From: Paenibacillus montanisoli
GTDB lineage: Bacteria; Bacillota; Bacilli; Paenibacillales; Paenibacillaceae
Direction of reading: 5' to 3'
Length of the DNA stretch: 64,000 nucleotides
NCBI RefSeq assembly: GCF_003268025.1
Contig: NZ_QLUW01000001.1
Location: 1,736,001 to 1,800,000 of the forward strand
This document shows positions 26,516 to 34,258 of this stretch, in pieces. Position 1 is the stretch's first letter, and every line of letters begins with the position of its first letter. The notes under the pieces were generated by a model that was not told the DNA's origin, did not search any database, and saw nothing but the letters and a program-made list of their open reading frames with translations. Position numbers and translations under genes: made by a program.

Positions 26516-27445
26516 ATGAGCATGAAATATCGCAGACTTGGATCGACAAACCTGAACGTGTCGGTCATTGGCATCGGAACATGGCAGTTCGGCGGCGAAT
26601 GGGGACAGTCGTTCACGCAGGAGGAAGCGGATGCGATTCTGGATCGCGGCGCAGAGCTCGGCATCAACTTGATCGACACGGCGGAATGCTACGGCGATCA
26701 TCTATCGGAATCATTAATCGGCGACTATTTGTCGCGCCGCAAGCGGGAAGATTGGATCGTCGCCACGAAATTCGGCCATCATTTCCACGAACGATTCACG
26801 CGCACGGACGATTTTTCCCCGGCTGACGTCATCAGACAGTTAGACGCGTCGTTAGCCGCGCTGAAGACGGATTACGTCGATCTGTATCAATTCCATTCCG
26901 GGCCGGATGCCGTCTTCGATAACGACGAGCTCTGGACGGTTTTGGACAAACAGGTGCAAGCCGGCAAAATCAAGCATTTGGGCACGTCCATCGGGAGCAA
27001 CCGCAACATTCACCAGGTTGATGCTTCGACGAAGGTCGGTTCGCAAGTCATTCAAGTCGTTTATAACCGGCTTGATCAAGCGCCGGAGGAAGAGGTGTTC
27101 CCATCCTGCATCAGTCAGGACCTTGGCGTACTTGCGCGCGTACCGCTCGCAAGCGGCTACTTGAGCGGGAAATACAAGCCGGATGCGGTTTTCGACGTGA
27201 CCGACGTGCGGCACCGCCATGACCGTGAAAGCACGGTGCAAAAGCTGCAGGAGGTACAGCGCATCGCGATAGAAGAGGTTACGCCGGGCGTGGATATGGC
27301 AGCTTGGGCGCTTGCTTGGTGCCTCAAGCATCCGGCGGTGACGGCGGTGATCCCGGGCTGCAAGAGCCCTGCGCAGGTCGATTCGAATGCTAGCGTCGTC
27401 GAGCTGCTGGATGCCGGCCATCCGCAGGATGTCCTTGTGAAGTAA
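26516..27445 (+). CDS. Aldo/keto reductase
   Basis: 309 residues from ATG 26516; GTG 26510 and ATG 26522 are alternatives around the AAAGGAAA ribosome site. MKYRRLGSTNLNVSVIGIGT is the typical N-terminus. The catalytic set is visible: Asp and Tyr in IDTAECYGDH, Lys in VATKFGHH, and a C-terminal VIPGCKSPAQVDSN that binds the NADPH phosphate. Substrate unknown. It is followed by a strong terminator. Confidence 0.88.
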   Translation: MSMKYRRLGSTNLNVSVIGIGTWQFGGEWGQSFTQEEADAILDRGAELGINLIDTAECYGDHLSESLIGDYLSRRKREDWIVATKFGHHFHERFTRTDDFSPADVIRQLDASLAALKTDYVDLYQFHSGPDAVFDNDELWTVLDKQVQAGKIKHLGTSIGSNRNIHQVDASTKVGSQVIQVVYNRLDQAPEEEVFPSCISQDLGVLARVPLASGYLSGKYKPDAVFDVTDVRHRHDRESTVQKLQEVQRIAIEEVTPGVDMAAWALAWCLKHPAVTAVIPGCKSPAQVDSNASVVELLDAGHPQDVLVK

Positions 27446-27450
27446 ACGAT

Positions 27451-27490
27451 GGTTGAACAGGCCGGCTTGGCCTGTTCAACCTTATTTTTT
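27451..27490 (+). terminator. Terminator of the aldo/keto reductase gene
   Basis: GGTTGAACAGGCC pairs perfectly with GGCCTGTTCAACC (27469-27481) around GGCTT, followed by TTATTTTTTT. Confidence 0.85.
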
Positions 27491-27518
27491 GCGACTTCGA
27501 TAACTTCCGGAGGAATTG

Positions 27519-28022
27519 ATGTACACGTATACGATTTGTTTTATCGAGCAAGGCAGCCGCTTGTTGATGCTGAACCGGAACAAGCCTCCCGCGATGGGCT
27601 TGTGGAATGGGGTGGGCGGAAAGCTAGAACCCGGAGAAACGCCGTTAGCGTGCGTAGAACGGGAAGTGTTTGAAGAAACGGGGCTGAGGTTAACAAGCTT
27701 TAGATACCGGGGAATTGTTTCTTGGCGCGTAGACGAAGCAGATATCGGCGGCATGCATGTGTTCTGCGCAACGTTGCCGGAGCATGCGGAATATGATACG
27801 CCGGTTTGCATCGATGAAGGGCTGCTGGAGTGGAAAGAGAAAGCTTGGGTTTTAACAAAAGGAAACTACGGCGTTGGCGTTATCATTCCGGAGTATTTGC
27901 CTGCCGTCCTGTCGGACGAGCCTTGCTATGAGCATAAGTGCGTGCTTCACGGAAATCGGCTGACTGCTTACGAAGCGGTGCCGATTGCTGTCCTTGAGCT
28001 GTCGACGCATGGCAGAAAATAA
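27519..28022 (+). CDS. Nudix hydrolase, 8-oxo-dGTP diphosphatase-like
   Basis: 167 residues from ATG 27519 behind CCGGAGG. The Nudix box is complete: GVGGKLEPGET followed by REVFEETGL (Gly, Glu, Arg-Glu-x2-Glu-Glu spacing correct), which binds Mg. NRNKPPAMGLWNGVGG matches MutT/YtkD-like sanitising enzymes that remove oxidised nucleotides. The real substrate could differ. Stand-alone gene. Confidence 0.85.
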   Translation: MYTYTICFIEQGSRLLMLNRNKPPAMGLWNGVGGKLEPGETPLACVEREVFEETGLRLTSFRYRGIVSWRVDEADIGGMHVFCATLPEHAEYDTPVCIDEGLLEWKEKAWVLTKGNYGVGVIIPEYLPAVLSDEPCYEHKCVLHGNRLTAYEAVPIAVLELSTHGRK

Positions 28023-28102
28023 TAATTGAAGTACAGCCTTTCCAGATGGTACGTTAATAGCAAACGCTTGCTATGATCGGCATTAGGAGGTCAAGCCAAT
28101 CC

Positions 28103-29359
28103 ATGATCGCACACCGCATTTCGCGCCTAGGCGCATCGCTGCTGCTGTTGTTAATCAACGTCTTCTGCTTTGCGTCACCGGTCATTGCGGCTGAGGAAGA
28201 ACAGGATCAGCTTAAGCTGGCCTCGGAATCGGCGATTCTGATGGATGCCCGGACAGGCATCGTATTGGTTCAGAAAAATGCCGAGAAGCAGCAGTTTCCG
28301 GCGAGTATTACCAAAATCGTGACTGGCATTGTGGCAATCGAAAATGAAAGCGTTTTATCCAACGTGGTGACCGTGTCGAAAGAAGCCCGCCGCGAAGATG
28401 GAACTCGCATCTATCTGGCGGAGGGTGAGCAGGTGACGCTAGATAAATTGCTTTTCGGCATGCTCATGAACTCCGGCAATGATGCCGCCACGGCGATCGC
28501 GGAATATATAGACGGCTCGAAGGCGAAATTCGCGGAGCGGATGAATGCGTTCGTCAAAGAGAAGGCGGGCGCGGAGCATACGAATTTCGTCAATCCGAGC
28601 GGACTGCCGGATAAGGCCCAGGTTACGACGGCGCTGGATATGGCCCGGATCAGCCGATATGCCATGCAGAACGAAACGTTCCGCAAAATTGTCGCAACGA
28701 AGAAGATGCCTTGGGTCGGGCAAGAATGGACATCTTCGCTAATCAATCACAACCAGCTGCTCAAAGACTACGATGGGGCGACGGGGATTAAGAACGGCTA
28801 CACGGAAGCATCGGGGTTTACGCTAGTCGGCTCGGCCAAGCGCGGCGATATGGAGCTGATCGGCGTTCTTTTGAAATCTCCTTCGAAGTCTGCGGTTTAC
28901 AGCGACATGCGCAATTTACTCGATTTTGGATTTGAGCATTTTGAACTGAAGCAGCTGCTTTCGGCCAATCAGGCCTATCCGTTCGAAAGCGCCGAGCCGG
29001 CTGAATTCATTACGAGAGAGCCGATATGGACGGTTGTGCCTAAGGGTGAAACGCCATCCGTATCCGTTAACGTCCAAGGGGAGGTCATCGTACAAAGCTC
29101 GATGGGCCTCGTTACGGCTGGCATCATGGAGCCGGTGAAGCCCGAGCTTCCCGTTGTAGCGCTGTCAGCGCCGGCGGCCGAACCGGAACAAGTGCCAGAG
29201 ATGTCATCGGCTGCTTCCGTCCAGTTAGAGAAGCAAGAGCCATCCGGAAGCACGAACCTGACGATTTTCCTTACTTGGCTCGGACTAATCGTATACTTGG
29301 CCATCCTGGCTTATATTCGGTTCAATCGCAAGAAGCGAGAGCGTTCTCGCGGACTATAA
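28103..29359 (+). CDS. D-alanyl-D-alanine carboxypeptidase (DacF/PBP5-like, S11 family)
   Basis: 418 residues from ATG 28103. A signal peptide (LLLLLINVFCFASPVIAA, to about residue 30) is followed by the penicillin-binding domain: SITK at 68-71 with Ser68 the nucleophile, SGN at 124-126, and KNG at 230-232 where most relatives have KTG. The C-terminus has a membrane span (about 393-411) and a basic tail, anchoring it outside the membrane. It trims the terminal D-Ala of peptidoglycan stem peptides. The T-to-N change may be a lineage variant. Confidence 0.88.
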   Translation: MIAHRISRLGASLLLLLINVFCFASPVIAAEEEQDQLKLASESAILMDARTGIVLVQKNAEKQQFPASITKIVTGIVAIENESVLSNVVTVSKEARREDGTRIYLAEGEQVTLDKLLFGMLMNSGNDAATAIAEYIDGSKAKFAERMNAFVKEKAGAEHTNFVNPSGLPDKAQVTTALDMARISRYAMQNETFRKIVATKKMPWVGQEWTSSLINHNQLLKDYDGATGIKNGYTEASGFTLVGSAKRGDMELIGVLLKSPSKSAVYSDMRNLLDFGFEHFELKQLLSANQAYPFESAEPAEFITREPIWTVVPKGETPSVSVNVQGEVIVQSSMGLVTAGIMEPVKPELPVVALSAPAAEPEQVPEMSSAASVQLEKQEPSGSTNLTIFLTWLGLIVYLAILAYIRFNRKKRERSRGL

Positions 29360-29463
29360 ATTAGGAACGCCTATCGTTTCTTTCCCGGGTAAAGAGGTAA
29401 ATGCGATCCCGATGGCGTATATATATATCATGTAACCGTATCCAAAACGAGGAGATGGAAGCG

Positions 29464-29751
29464 ATGAAAATAGTGGTTGAACAGTCGGCTGCACGCTGGT
29501 ATATCAGAGAAATGGATTTATCGGATGGCGATCATTTGCGTATTTTCGTTCGGCTAGGTGGCAGCGGCAGTTTTCAACCAGGATATTCGCTCGGGATCAT
29601 GAAGGATGAACCAAGGGATCCGGGGCTTCATCAAGTAGTCGAGGGCATTACCTTCTTCATGGAAGCGGACAATTTGTGGTATCTAGAGGATCGGGATTTG
29701 CAGATCACGTTTAACGAGCAGGAAGACGACATCTGGATGAAGCTCGTATAG
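29464..29751 (+). CDS. HesB-like (IscA-fold) protein
   Basis: 95 residues from ATG 29464 behind GAGGAG. IRIFVRLGG-type strand (LRIFVRLGGSGSFQPGYSLG) resembles the HesB/IscA domain, but the three cysteines used for iron-sulfur binding in IscA are absent, as in the YneR-like HesB group of Bacillales. Function unknown. Confidence 0.7.
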   Translation: MKIVVEQSAARWYIREMDLSDGDHLRIFVRLGGSGSFQPGYSLGIMKDEPRDPGLHQVVEGITFFMEADNLWYLEDRDLQITFNEQEDDIWMKLV

Positions 29752-29855
29752 CGCACGCATAAACAGCCGGATTACGAGGGGCGGGCCGCAGGCTTGCCCT
29801 TCTTTTCATGGACTACTATAATGATTCATTATGGTTCTCAAAGGCGGATTGTCGC

Positions 29856-30731
29856 ATGGATTTCAAAAAATATAAGACGTTTCAAGTCGTTGCCGATACG
29901 CTGAATTTAACGAATGCCGCCAAACAGCTCGGCTACACGCAGCCGACAATTACGCTCCAGCTGCAATCGCTCGAGAACGAGTTGGGCGTAACTTTGTTCG
30001 ATCGCGTCGGGAAAAAGACTTATCTGACCCCTTCCGGAAAGCTGGTCAAGCAATACATCGACCAAACGTTCGCGCTCTTGGACGAGATGGAGACGGAGCT
30101 GCGCAAGCTTGAAAAGCCGCATGGCGTGCTGACCGTAGCGGCGCCCGAATTTTATTGTACGCAATATCTATCGCTAATCATTCATTCCTATATTTCGGAA
30201 AATCCGCAGGTCAAACTGCAGCTGTTCTCCTGCGACAGCAACGATGCGATGAAGAAAGTCGTTTCGAACGAAGCGGATTTGGCGATCATAGCAGGACCGT
30301 GCGAATCTCAGCAAATGGAGTCGCTGCCGCTCGGGAAGGAAGACCTAGTGCTGGTGACCACCAAGGAGCTGTTCGAGAAGCACGACGTAAAAACGCTGCT
30401 GAAGAGCTATCCGTTCATTACGTATAAAACCGGCTCCAACATTCAGCGGCTCATGAACGAATGCCTTCAGGAGTACGGTTTCACCCCGGACAAAATCATC
30501 GAGTGCGTCACGGACGAAACGATTAAACGCACCGTGCTTTATCATACCGGAACCGCCTTGCTTGGCTCCGCACTCGTCGAGGACGAGCTGCGCAAAGGCA
30601 CGCTAGCCGAAATTCACCGCTTCCCAGGCAAAATCGAAACGTCCATGGTCATCCTGAAGAAGAGGATGGACGAACAAAATATCCAGTCCTTCTCCGACAT
30701 TGTTCAACGCATCTGGAAGGAATGGAATTAG
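29856..30731 (+). CDS. LysR-family transcriptional regulator
   Basis: 291 residues from ATG 29856. The N-terminal winged helix has LNLTNAAKQLGYTQPTITLQ and LENELGVTLFDRVGKK, typical of LysR. Residues 90-290 form the periplasmic-binding-like effector domain. The gene ends before a strong terminator. No obvious target gene is divergent, so target and effector are unknown. It lies 360 bases before arginase but is separated from it by the terminator. Confidence 0.88.
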   Translation: MDFKKYKTFQVVADTLNLTNAAKQLGYTQPTITLQLQSLENELGVTLFDRVGKKTYLTPSGKLVKQYIDQTFALLDEMETELRKLEKPHGVLTVAAPEFYCTQYLSLIIHSYISENPQVKLQLFSCDSNDAMKKVVSNEADLAIIAGPCESQQMESLPLGKEDLVLVTTKELFEKHDVKTLLKSYPFITYKTGSNIQRLMNECLQEYGFTPDKIIECVTDETIKRTVLYHTGTALLGSALVEDELRKGTLAEIHRFPGKIETSMVILKKRMDEQNIQSFSDIVQRIWKEWN

Positions 30732-30746
30732 AACTAATATTAACTT

Positions 30747-30787
30747 AAGCCTTCAATCCGGTGGTAATCAGGATTGAAGGCTTTTTT
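30747..30787 (+). terminator. Terminator of the LysR gene
   Basis: AAGCCTTCAATCC pairs perfectly with GGATTGAAGGCTT, followed by six T. Confidence 0.87.
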
Positions 30788-30893
30788 CCTCACCGCACGG
30801 CGAGGAAAGGTTTTGCTCTAAGGTTGGACCCAAGCTGCATACAGCAGGGAGAGGGAGGGGTGCGGGAGTGGAGAAGCGTAAGCGTCAATCCAC

Positions 30894-30964
30894 GCGCCTC
30901 TGTAGCTTGCACGTTCCTTCTGCGCCTCTGTAGCTTCCTTGTGTTTTCCCCGCGCGCCTCTGAA
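30894..30964 (+). repeat. Short direct repeats upstream of arginase
   Basis: GCGCCTCTGTAGCTT occurs exactly at 30894-30908 and 30922-30936, with a partial copy GCGCCTCTGAA at 30954. Spacing is 28 and 32 bases. The surrounding 30788-31089 has no gene; an extended -10 (TGCTACAAT, 31046-31054) near its end may start the arginase transcript. Confidence 0.6.
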
Positions 30965-31089
30965 CCTCCTCACATTGCATAATCATACATAGGATTTCTC
31001 AATTGTTATCATTAGTTATTTCAATTTTTTCTAATAAAATCCCCATGCTACAATGGACATACTCGAAGGATAAGGAAGGAGTGCAGCTT

Positions 31090-32001
31090 ATGAACGCGGT
31101 AAAAAACAACAATATTTCCATTATCGGCGTGCCGCTGCAATATGGCGCAGACCGCAAAGGCGTTGACCTGGGGCCGGATGCGATTCGAGGGGCGAATCTT
31201 CACGAACGGTTGAGGACGCTTGGATTTAACATAGAAGATACTGGCGATCTAGACGTGCAGCGCAGGCTGGAAACGCCGAAAGAAGGCGAGAAGCTGAAGC
31301 ATCTGCAGGAAATCGTCCGCGTCAATACGGAGCTCTGCGATAAGGTGTCGGCAGAGATGGCCAGAGGACAATTCCCGCTCGTCTTGGGCGGTGACCATAG
31401 CATTGCAATCGGAACGATCAAAGGCGTTCTGCAGCACGTGAAACGGCTTGGCGTCATCTGGTTTGATGCGCATACGGACGTCAATACGCATGAAACCACC
31501 TTTTCCGGGAACATCCATGGCATGTCGCTTGCGGCGGCGCTCGGATATGGGCATCCCGATCTGGTCGGCATCGGAGGAGCGGAAAACAAGCTGCGCCCGG
31601 AAAATGTCGTCATTATCGGCGCACGGTCGATCGATCCCGGCGAGCGTGCTTTTCTGAAAGAAAAGGGCATTCGGGTCTTCACGATGCATGATATCGACCG
31701 CAACGGCATGAAGCAGGTCATGGAAGAGGCGATGGAAATCGTGTCGAACGGAACGGACGGCGTTCATCTCAGCCTGGATCTGGACGGCATGGATCCGTTC
31801 GAAGCGCCGGGGGTCGGCACGCCGGTCACGGGCGGGATGTCGTACCGGGAGAGCCATTTTGCCATGGAGATGCTGTTCGAACGCAATATCCTCGTTTCCG
31901 CCGAGTTCGTGGAAGTGAACCCGATGCTGGATCAGCATAATAAGACGGCGATGGCCGCAGTTGAATTGATCGGATCGGTGTTTGGCGAACGGATCCTGTA
32001 G
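31090..32001 (+). CDS. rocF: Arginase
   Basis: 303 residues from ATG 31090 (AGGAAGGAG ribosome site). Hydrolyses L-arginine to ornithine and urea. All six manganese ligands are in place: H103 (GGDHS), D126/H128/D130 (DAHTD), D230/D232 (SLDLDGMDP), and the substrate loop SGNIHG is intact. First gene of a rocF-rocD-paralogue operon (41 and 53 bases apart). The urea formed could be lost or used; no urease is present in this window. Confidence 0.95.
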   Translation: MNAVKNNNISIIGVPLQYGADRKGVDLGPDAIRGANLHERLRTLGFNIEDTGDLDVQRRLETPKEGEKLKHLQEIVRVNTELCDKVSAEMARGQFPLVLGGDHSIAIGTIKGVLQHVKRLGVIWFDAHTDVNTHETTFSGNIHGMSLAAALGYGHPDLVGIGGAENKLRPENVVIIGARSIDPGERAFLKEKGIRVFTMHDIDRNGMKQVMEEAMEIVSNGTDGVHLSLDLDGMDPFEAPGVGTPVTGGMSYRESHFAMEMLFERNILVSAEFVEVNPMLDQHNKTAMAAVELIGSVFGERIL

Positions 32002-32042
32002 GTGCATATGCTGTATGAGATTGTGTAAGGGAGAGTGATAGT

Positions 32043-33233
32043 ATGGTCACCGTGACTAATCGCATTATCGAACAAACGGAACGATTCGGCGCGCACAATT
32101 ATCATCCGCTGCCAATCGTCATTTCAAGGGCGGAGGGCGTTTGGGTCGAGGATCCGGAGGGCAACAAATTCATGGATATGCTCAGTGCCTATTCCGCGCT
32201 CAACCATGGCCACCGCCATCCGCGCATCATCGCGGCGCTGAAGGAGCAGGCGGATAAAGTCACGCTTACGTCGCGCGCGTTCCATAACGACCAGCTGGGG
32301 GCTTTCTACGAAAAGCTTTCGGTTCTGACCGGGAAAAATATGATTTTGCCGATGAATACAGGCGCTGAAGCGGTCGAGACAGCGCTTAAAGCGGTTCGCC
32401 GCTGGGCTTATACCGTAAAGCAAGTCACGGACGATCAAGCGGAAATCATCGTCTGCGAGGGCAATTTTCACGGACGTACCATTACCGTTACCTCGTTCTC
32501 CTCATCGGAGGAGTACAAGGAGGGCTTCGGTCCGTTTACGCCGGGATTCAAAATCATCCCTTACGGCGATCTGGAAGCGCTGAGAAAAGCCATTACGCCG
32601 AACACGGCCGCGTTCCTCGTGGAACCGATTCAAGGCGAAGCCGGCATCGTGATGCCGCCGGAAGGCTTCCTGAAAGCGGCGGCTGAGCTGTGCAAAGCGA
32701 ACCGTGTGCTGCTTATCGCCGACGAGATCCAAACGGGCTTTGGCCGGACCGGCAAGACGTTCGCCTGCGACTGGGAATCCGTTGTACCGGATATGTACAT
32801 CATGGGGAAAGCGCTGGGCGGCGGCGTATTCCCGATTTCGGCCGTTGCGGCTGACCAAGAGATTTTAGGCGTATTCAATCCCGGCTCGCACGGCTCCACG
32901 TTCGGAGGCAATCCGCTCGGCTGTGCGGTGGCTATCGCGGCGCTCGACGTGCTGCAAGACGAAGCGCTCGTAAAGCGCTCGGAGGAGCTTGGCGAATACT
33001 TCATCGGACAGCTTCGCCAGATCGCGAATCCGGTAATCAAAGAGGTGCGGGGACGAGGTTTGTTTATCGGCCTGGAGCTGCATGGCGAAGCAAGGCCTTA
33101 TTGCGAGAAGCTGAAGGAGCTCGGCATTCTATGCAAAGAAACGCATGAAACGACGATTCGCTTCGCGCCGCCGCTAACGATTACGAAGGAACAGCTCGAT
33201 TGGGCGCTCGCACGAATAAAGCAGCTTTTCTAA
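32043..33233 (+). CDS. rocD: Ornithine aminotransferase
   Basis: 396 residues, the usual family length. PLP-dependent class III aminotransferase: [17 protein letters not shown] binds the cofactor phosphate, [15 protein letters not shown] contains the Asp contacting the pyridine nitrogen, and [10 protein letters not shown] carries the Schiff-base Lys. It converts ornithine and 2-oxoglutarate to glutamate semialdehyde (P5C) and glutamate, feeding the P5C dehydrogenase encoded at 37.2-38.7 kb. A GGGAGAG ribosome site precedes the ATG. Confidence 0.95.
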   Translation: MVTVTNRIIEQTERFGAHNYHPLPIVISRAEGVWVEDPEGNKFMDMLSAYSALNHGHRHPRIIAALKEQADKVTLTSRAFHNDQLGAFYEKLSVLTGKNMILPMNTGAEAVETALKAVRRWAYTVKQVTDDQAEIIVCEGNFHGRTITVTSFSSSEEYKEGFGPFTPGFKIIPYGDLEALRKAITPNTAAFLVEPIQGEAGIVMPPEGFLKAAAELCKANRVLLIADEIQTGFGRTGKTFACDWESVVPDMYIMGKALGGGVFPISAVAADQEILGVFNPGSHGSTFGGNPLGCAVAIAALDVLQDEALVKRSEELGEYFIGQLRQIANPVIKEVRGRGLFIGLELHGEARPYCEKLKELGILCKETHETTIRFAPPLTITKEQLDWALARIKQLF

Positions 33234-33286
33234 TCCGGCATACAAGCCGGTAAAGGATTCAGAAGACGTATAGGACGGTGTTCGAA

Positions 33287-34195
33287 ATGGCAGAGAAGAA
33301 CCAAGTAACTGTGAATACGAAGAAGCTGAGCCTGATCCAGGTGCCTTTCGGATTAGGTACGGTCCGCCCCGGAACGGAGGAGGGCCCCGAGAGCATGCTG
33401 CAAGCCGGATTGATGCGACAGCTCCGCAAGACAGCCTGCGAAATCGCCGGGGATTATAAAATCAATTGCGCGAAGCCGGCAGCGGATTCCAAAGATCCGA
33501 AGCATCTGCCCGAAGTTAAGGAAATGGGCGCGCAAGTGGCTGAGCTGGTTGCCAGTGAAGTCGGCAATCGGCATATCCCGCTCGTACTGGGCGGCGACCA
33601 CAGCGTGACCATCGGTGTCCTTGCCGGTTTGGCAACAACCGTTAACAAGGTTGGCGTGATCTATTTTGACGCGCATGCGGGGCTGAACGCGGACGGCAAG
33701 ATGGGCGGCATGTCCCTTTCGGTCGCGCTCGGCATGGCGAAGCTGAAGCTTTCCGACATCGCCGGAAGCGTCTCAGAAACGGCTATAAACAAGCAAAACG
33801 TGGTCTTGATCGGGGTTCGCGATGTGGAGCCTGAGGAACGTGAACTCATTCTGGCTGAAGGGATTACCGTATTCACGATGCACGAAATTGACCGGATGGG
33901 CATCGAGAAGGTAATCGCAAAGGCAATCGATATTGCCGGACAAGGAACCGACGGCATCCATGTCAGCTTCTCCGCGGACTGCCTTGATCCAATCGAAGCG
34001 CCAGGGGTGGAAAATCAGGTACCGGGCGGGTTGACATACCGGGAAGCCCATTTTGCGTGCGAGCTGCTGGCCGAAACCGGACGGATTATCTCCATCGACG
34101 TCGTTGAAGTCAATTCCAAGCTGGACGAAAGCCGGCGCACGGCTCGTCTAGCCATTGGACTTATCGCTTCCTTGCTGGGCAAGCGGATTATTTAA
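33287..34195 (+). CDS. Arginase paralogue lacking metal ligands (probable pseudoenzyme)
   Basis: 302 residues from ATG 33287. Clearly the ureohydrolase fold (GGDHSVTIG, VIYFDAH, GIHVSF, GLTYREAHFA), alignable with the neighbouring RocF over its whole length. But DAHTD is DAHAG (D130 equivalent is Gly132) and SLDLD is SFSAD (D230 equivalent is Ser229), and the arginine-binding loop SGNIHG is missing. Only four of six ligands remain, so a dinuclear Mn site and arginase activity are unlikely. The reading frame is intact and highly conserved in structure, so it is probably selected for another role, perhaps binding or regulating RocF. Confidence 0.88.
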   Translation: MAEKNQVTVNTKKLSLIQVPFGLGTVRPGTEEGPESMLQAGLMRQLRKTACEIAGDYKINCAKPAADSKDPKHLPEVKEMGAQVAELVASEVGNRHIPLVLGGDHSVTIGVLAGLATTVNKVGVIYFDAHAGLNADGKMGGMSLSVALGMAKLKLSDIAGSVSETAINKQNVVLIGVRDVEPEERELILAEGITVFTMHEIDRMGIEKVIAKAIDIAGQGTDGIHVSFSADCLDPIEAPGVENQVPGGLTYREAHFACELLAETGRIISIDVVEVNSKLDESRRTARLAIGLIASLLGKRII

Positions 34196-34204
34196 TCGAT
34201 CACC

Positions 34205-34235
34205 AAAAAGCCGTTACGCGAAGTAACGGCTTTTG
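34205..34235 (+). terminator. Terminator of the rocF-rocD operon
   Basis: AAAAGCCGTTAC pairs perfectly with GTAACGGCTTTT around GCGAA. It stands between convergent genes and can serve both. Confidence 0.85.
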
Positions 34236-34258
34236 CTTTCAAAGCTGTGTTCTGCTTT

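Noticed and set aside
27451..27481. TTGAACA and TGTTCAA 7-mers resembling the proline-region operator boxes
   Set aside because: They are the two arms of the aldo/keto reductase terminator stem, so pairing explains them.
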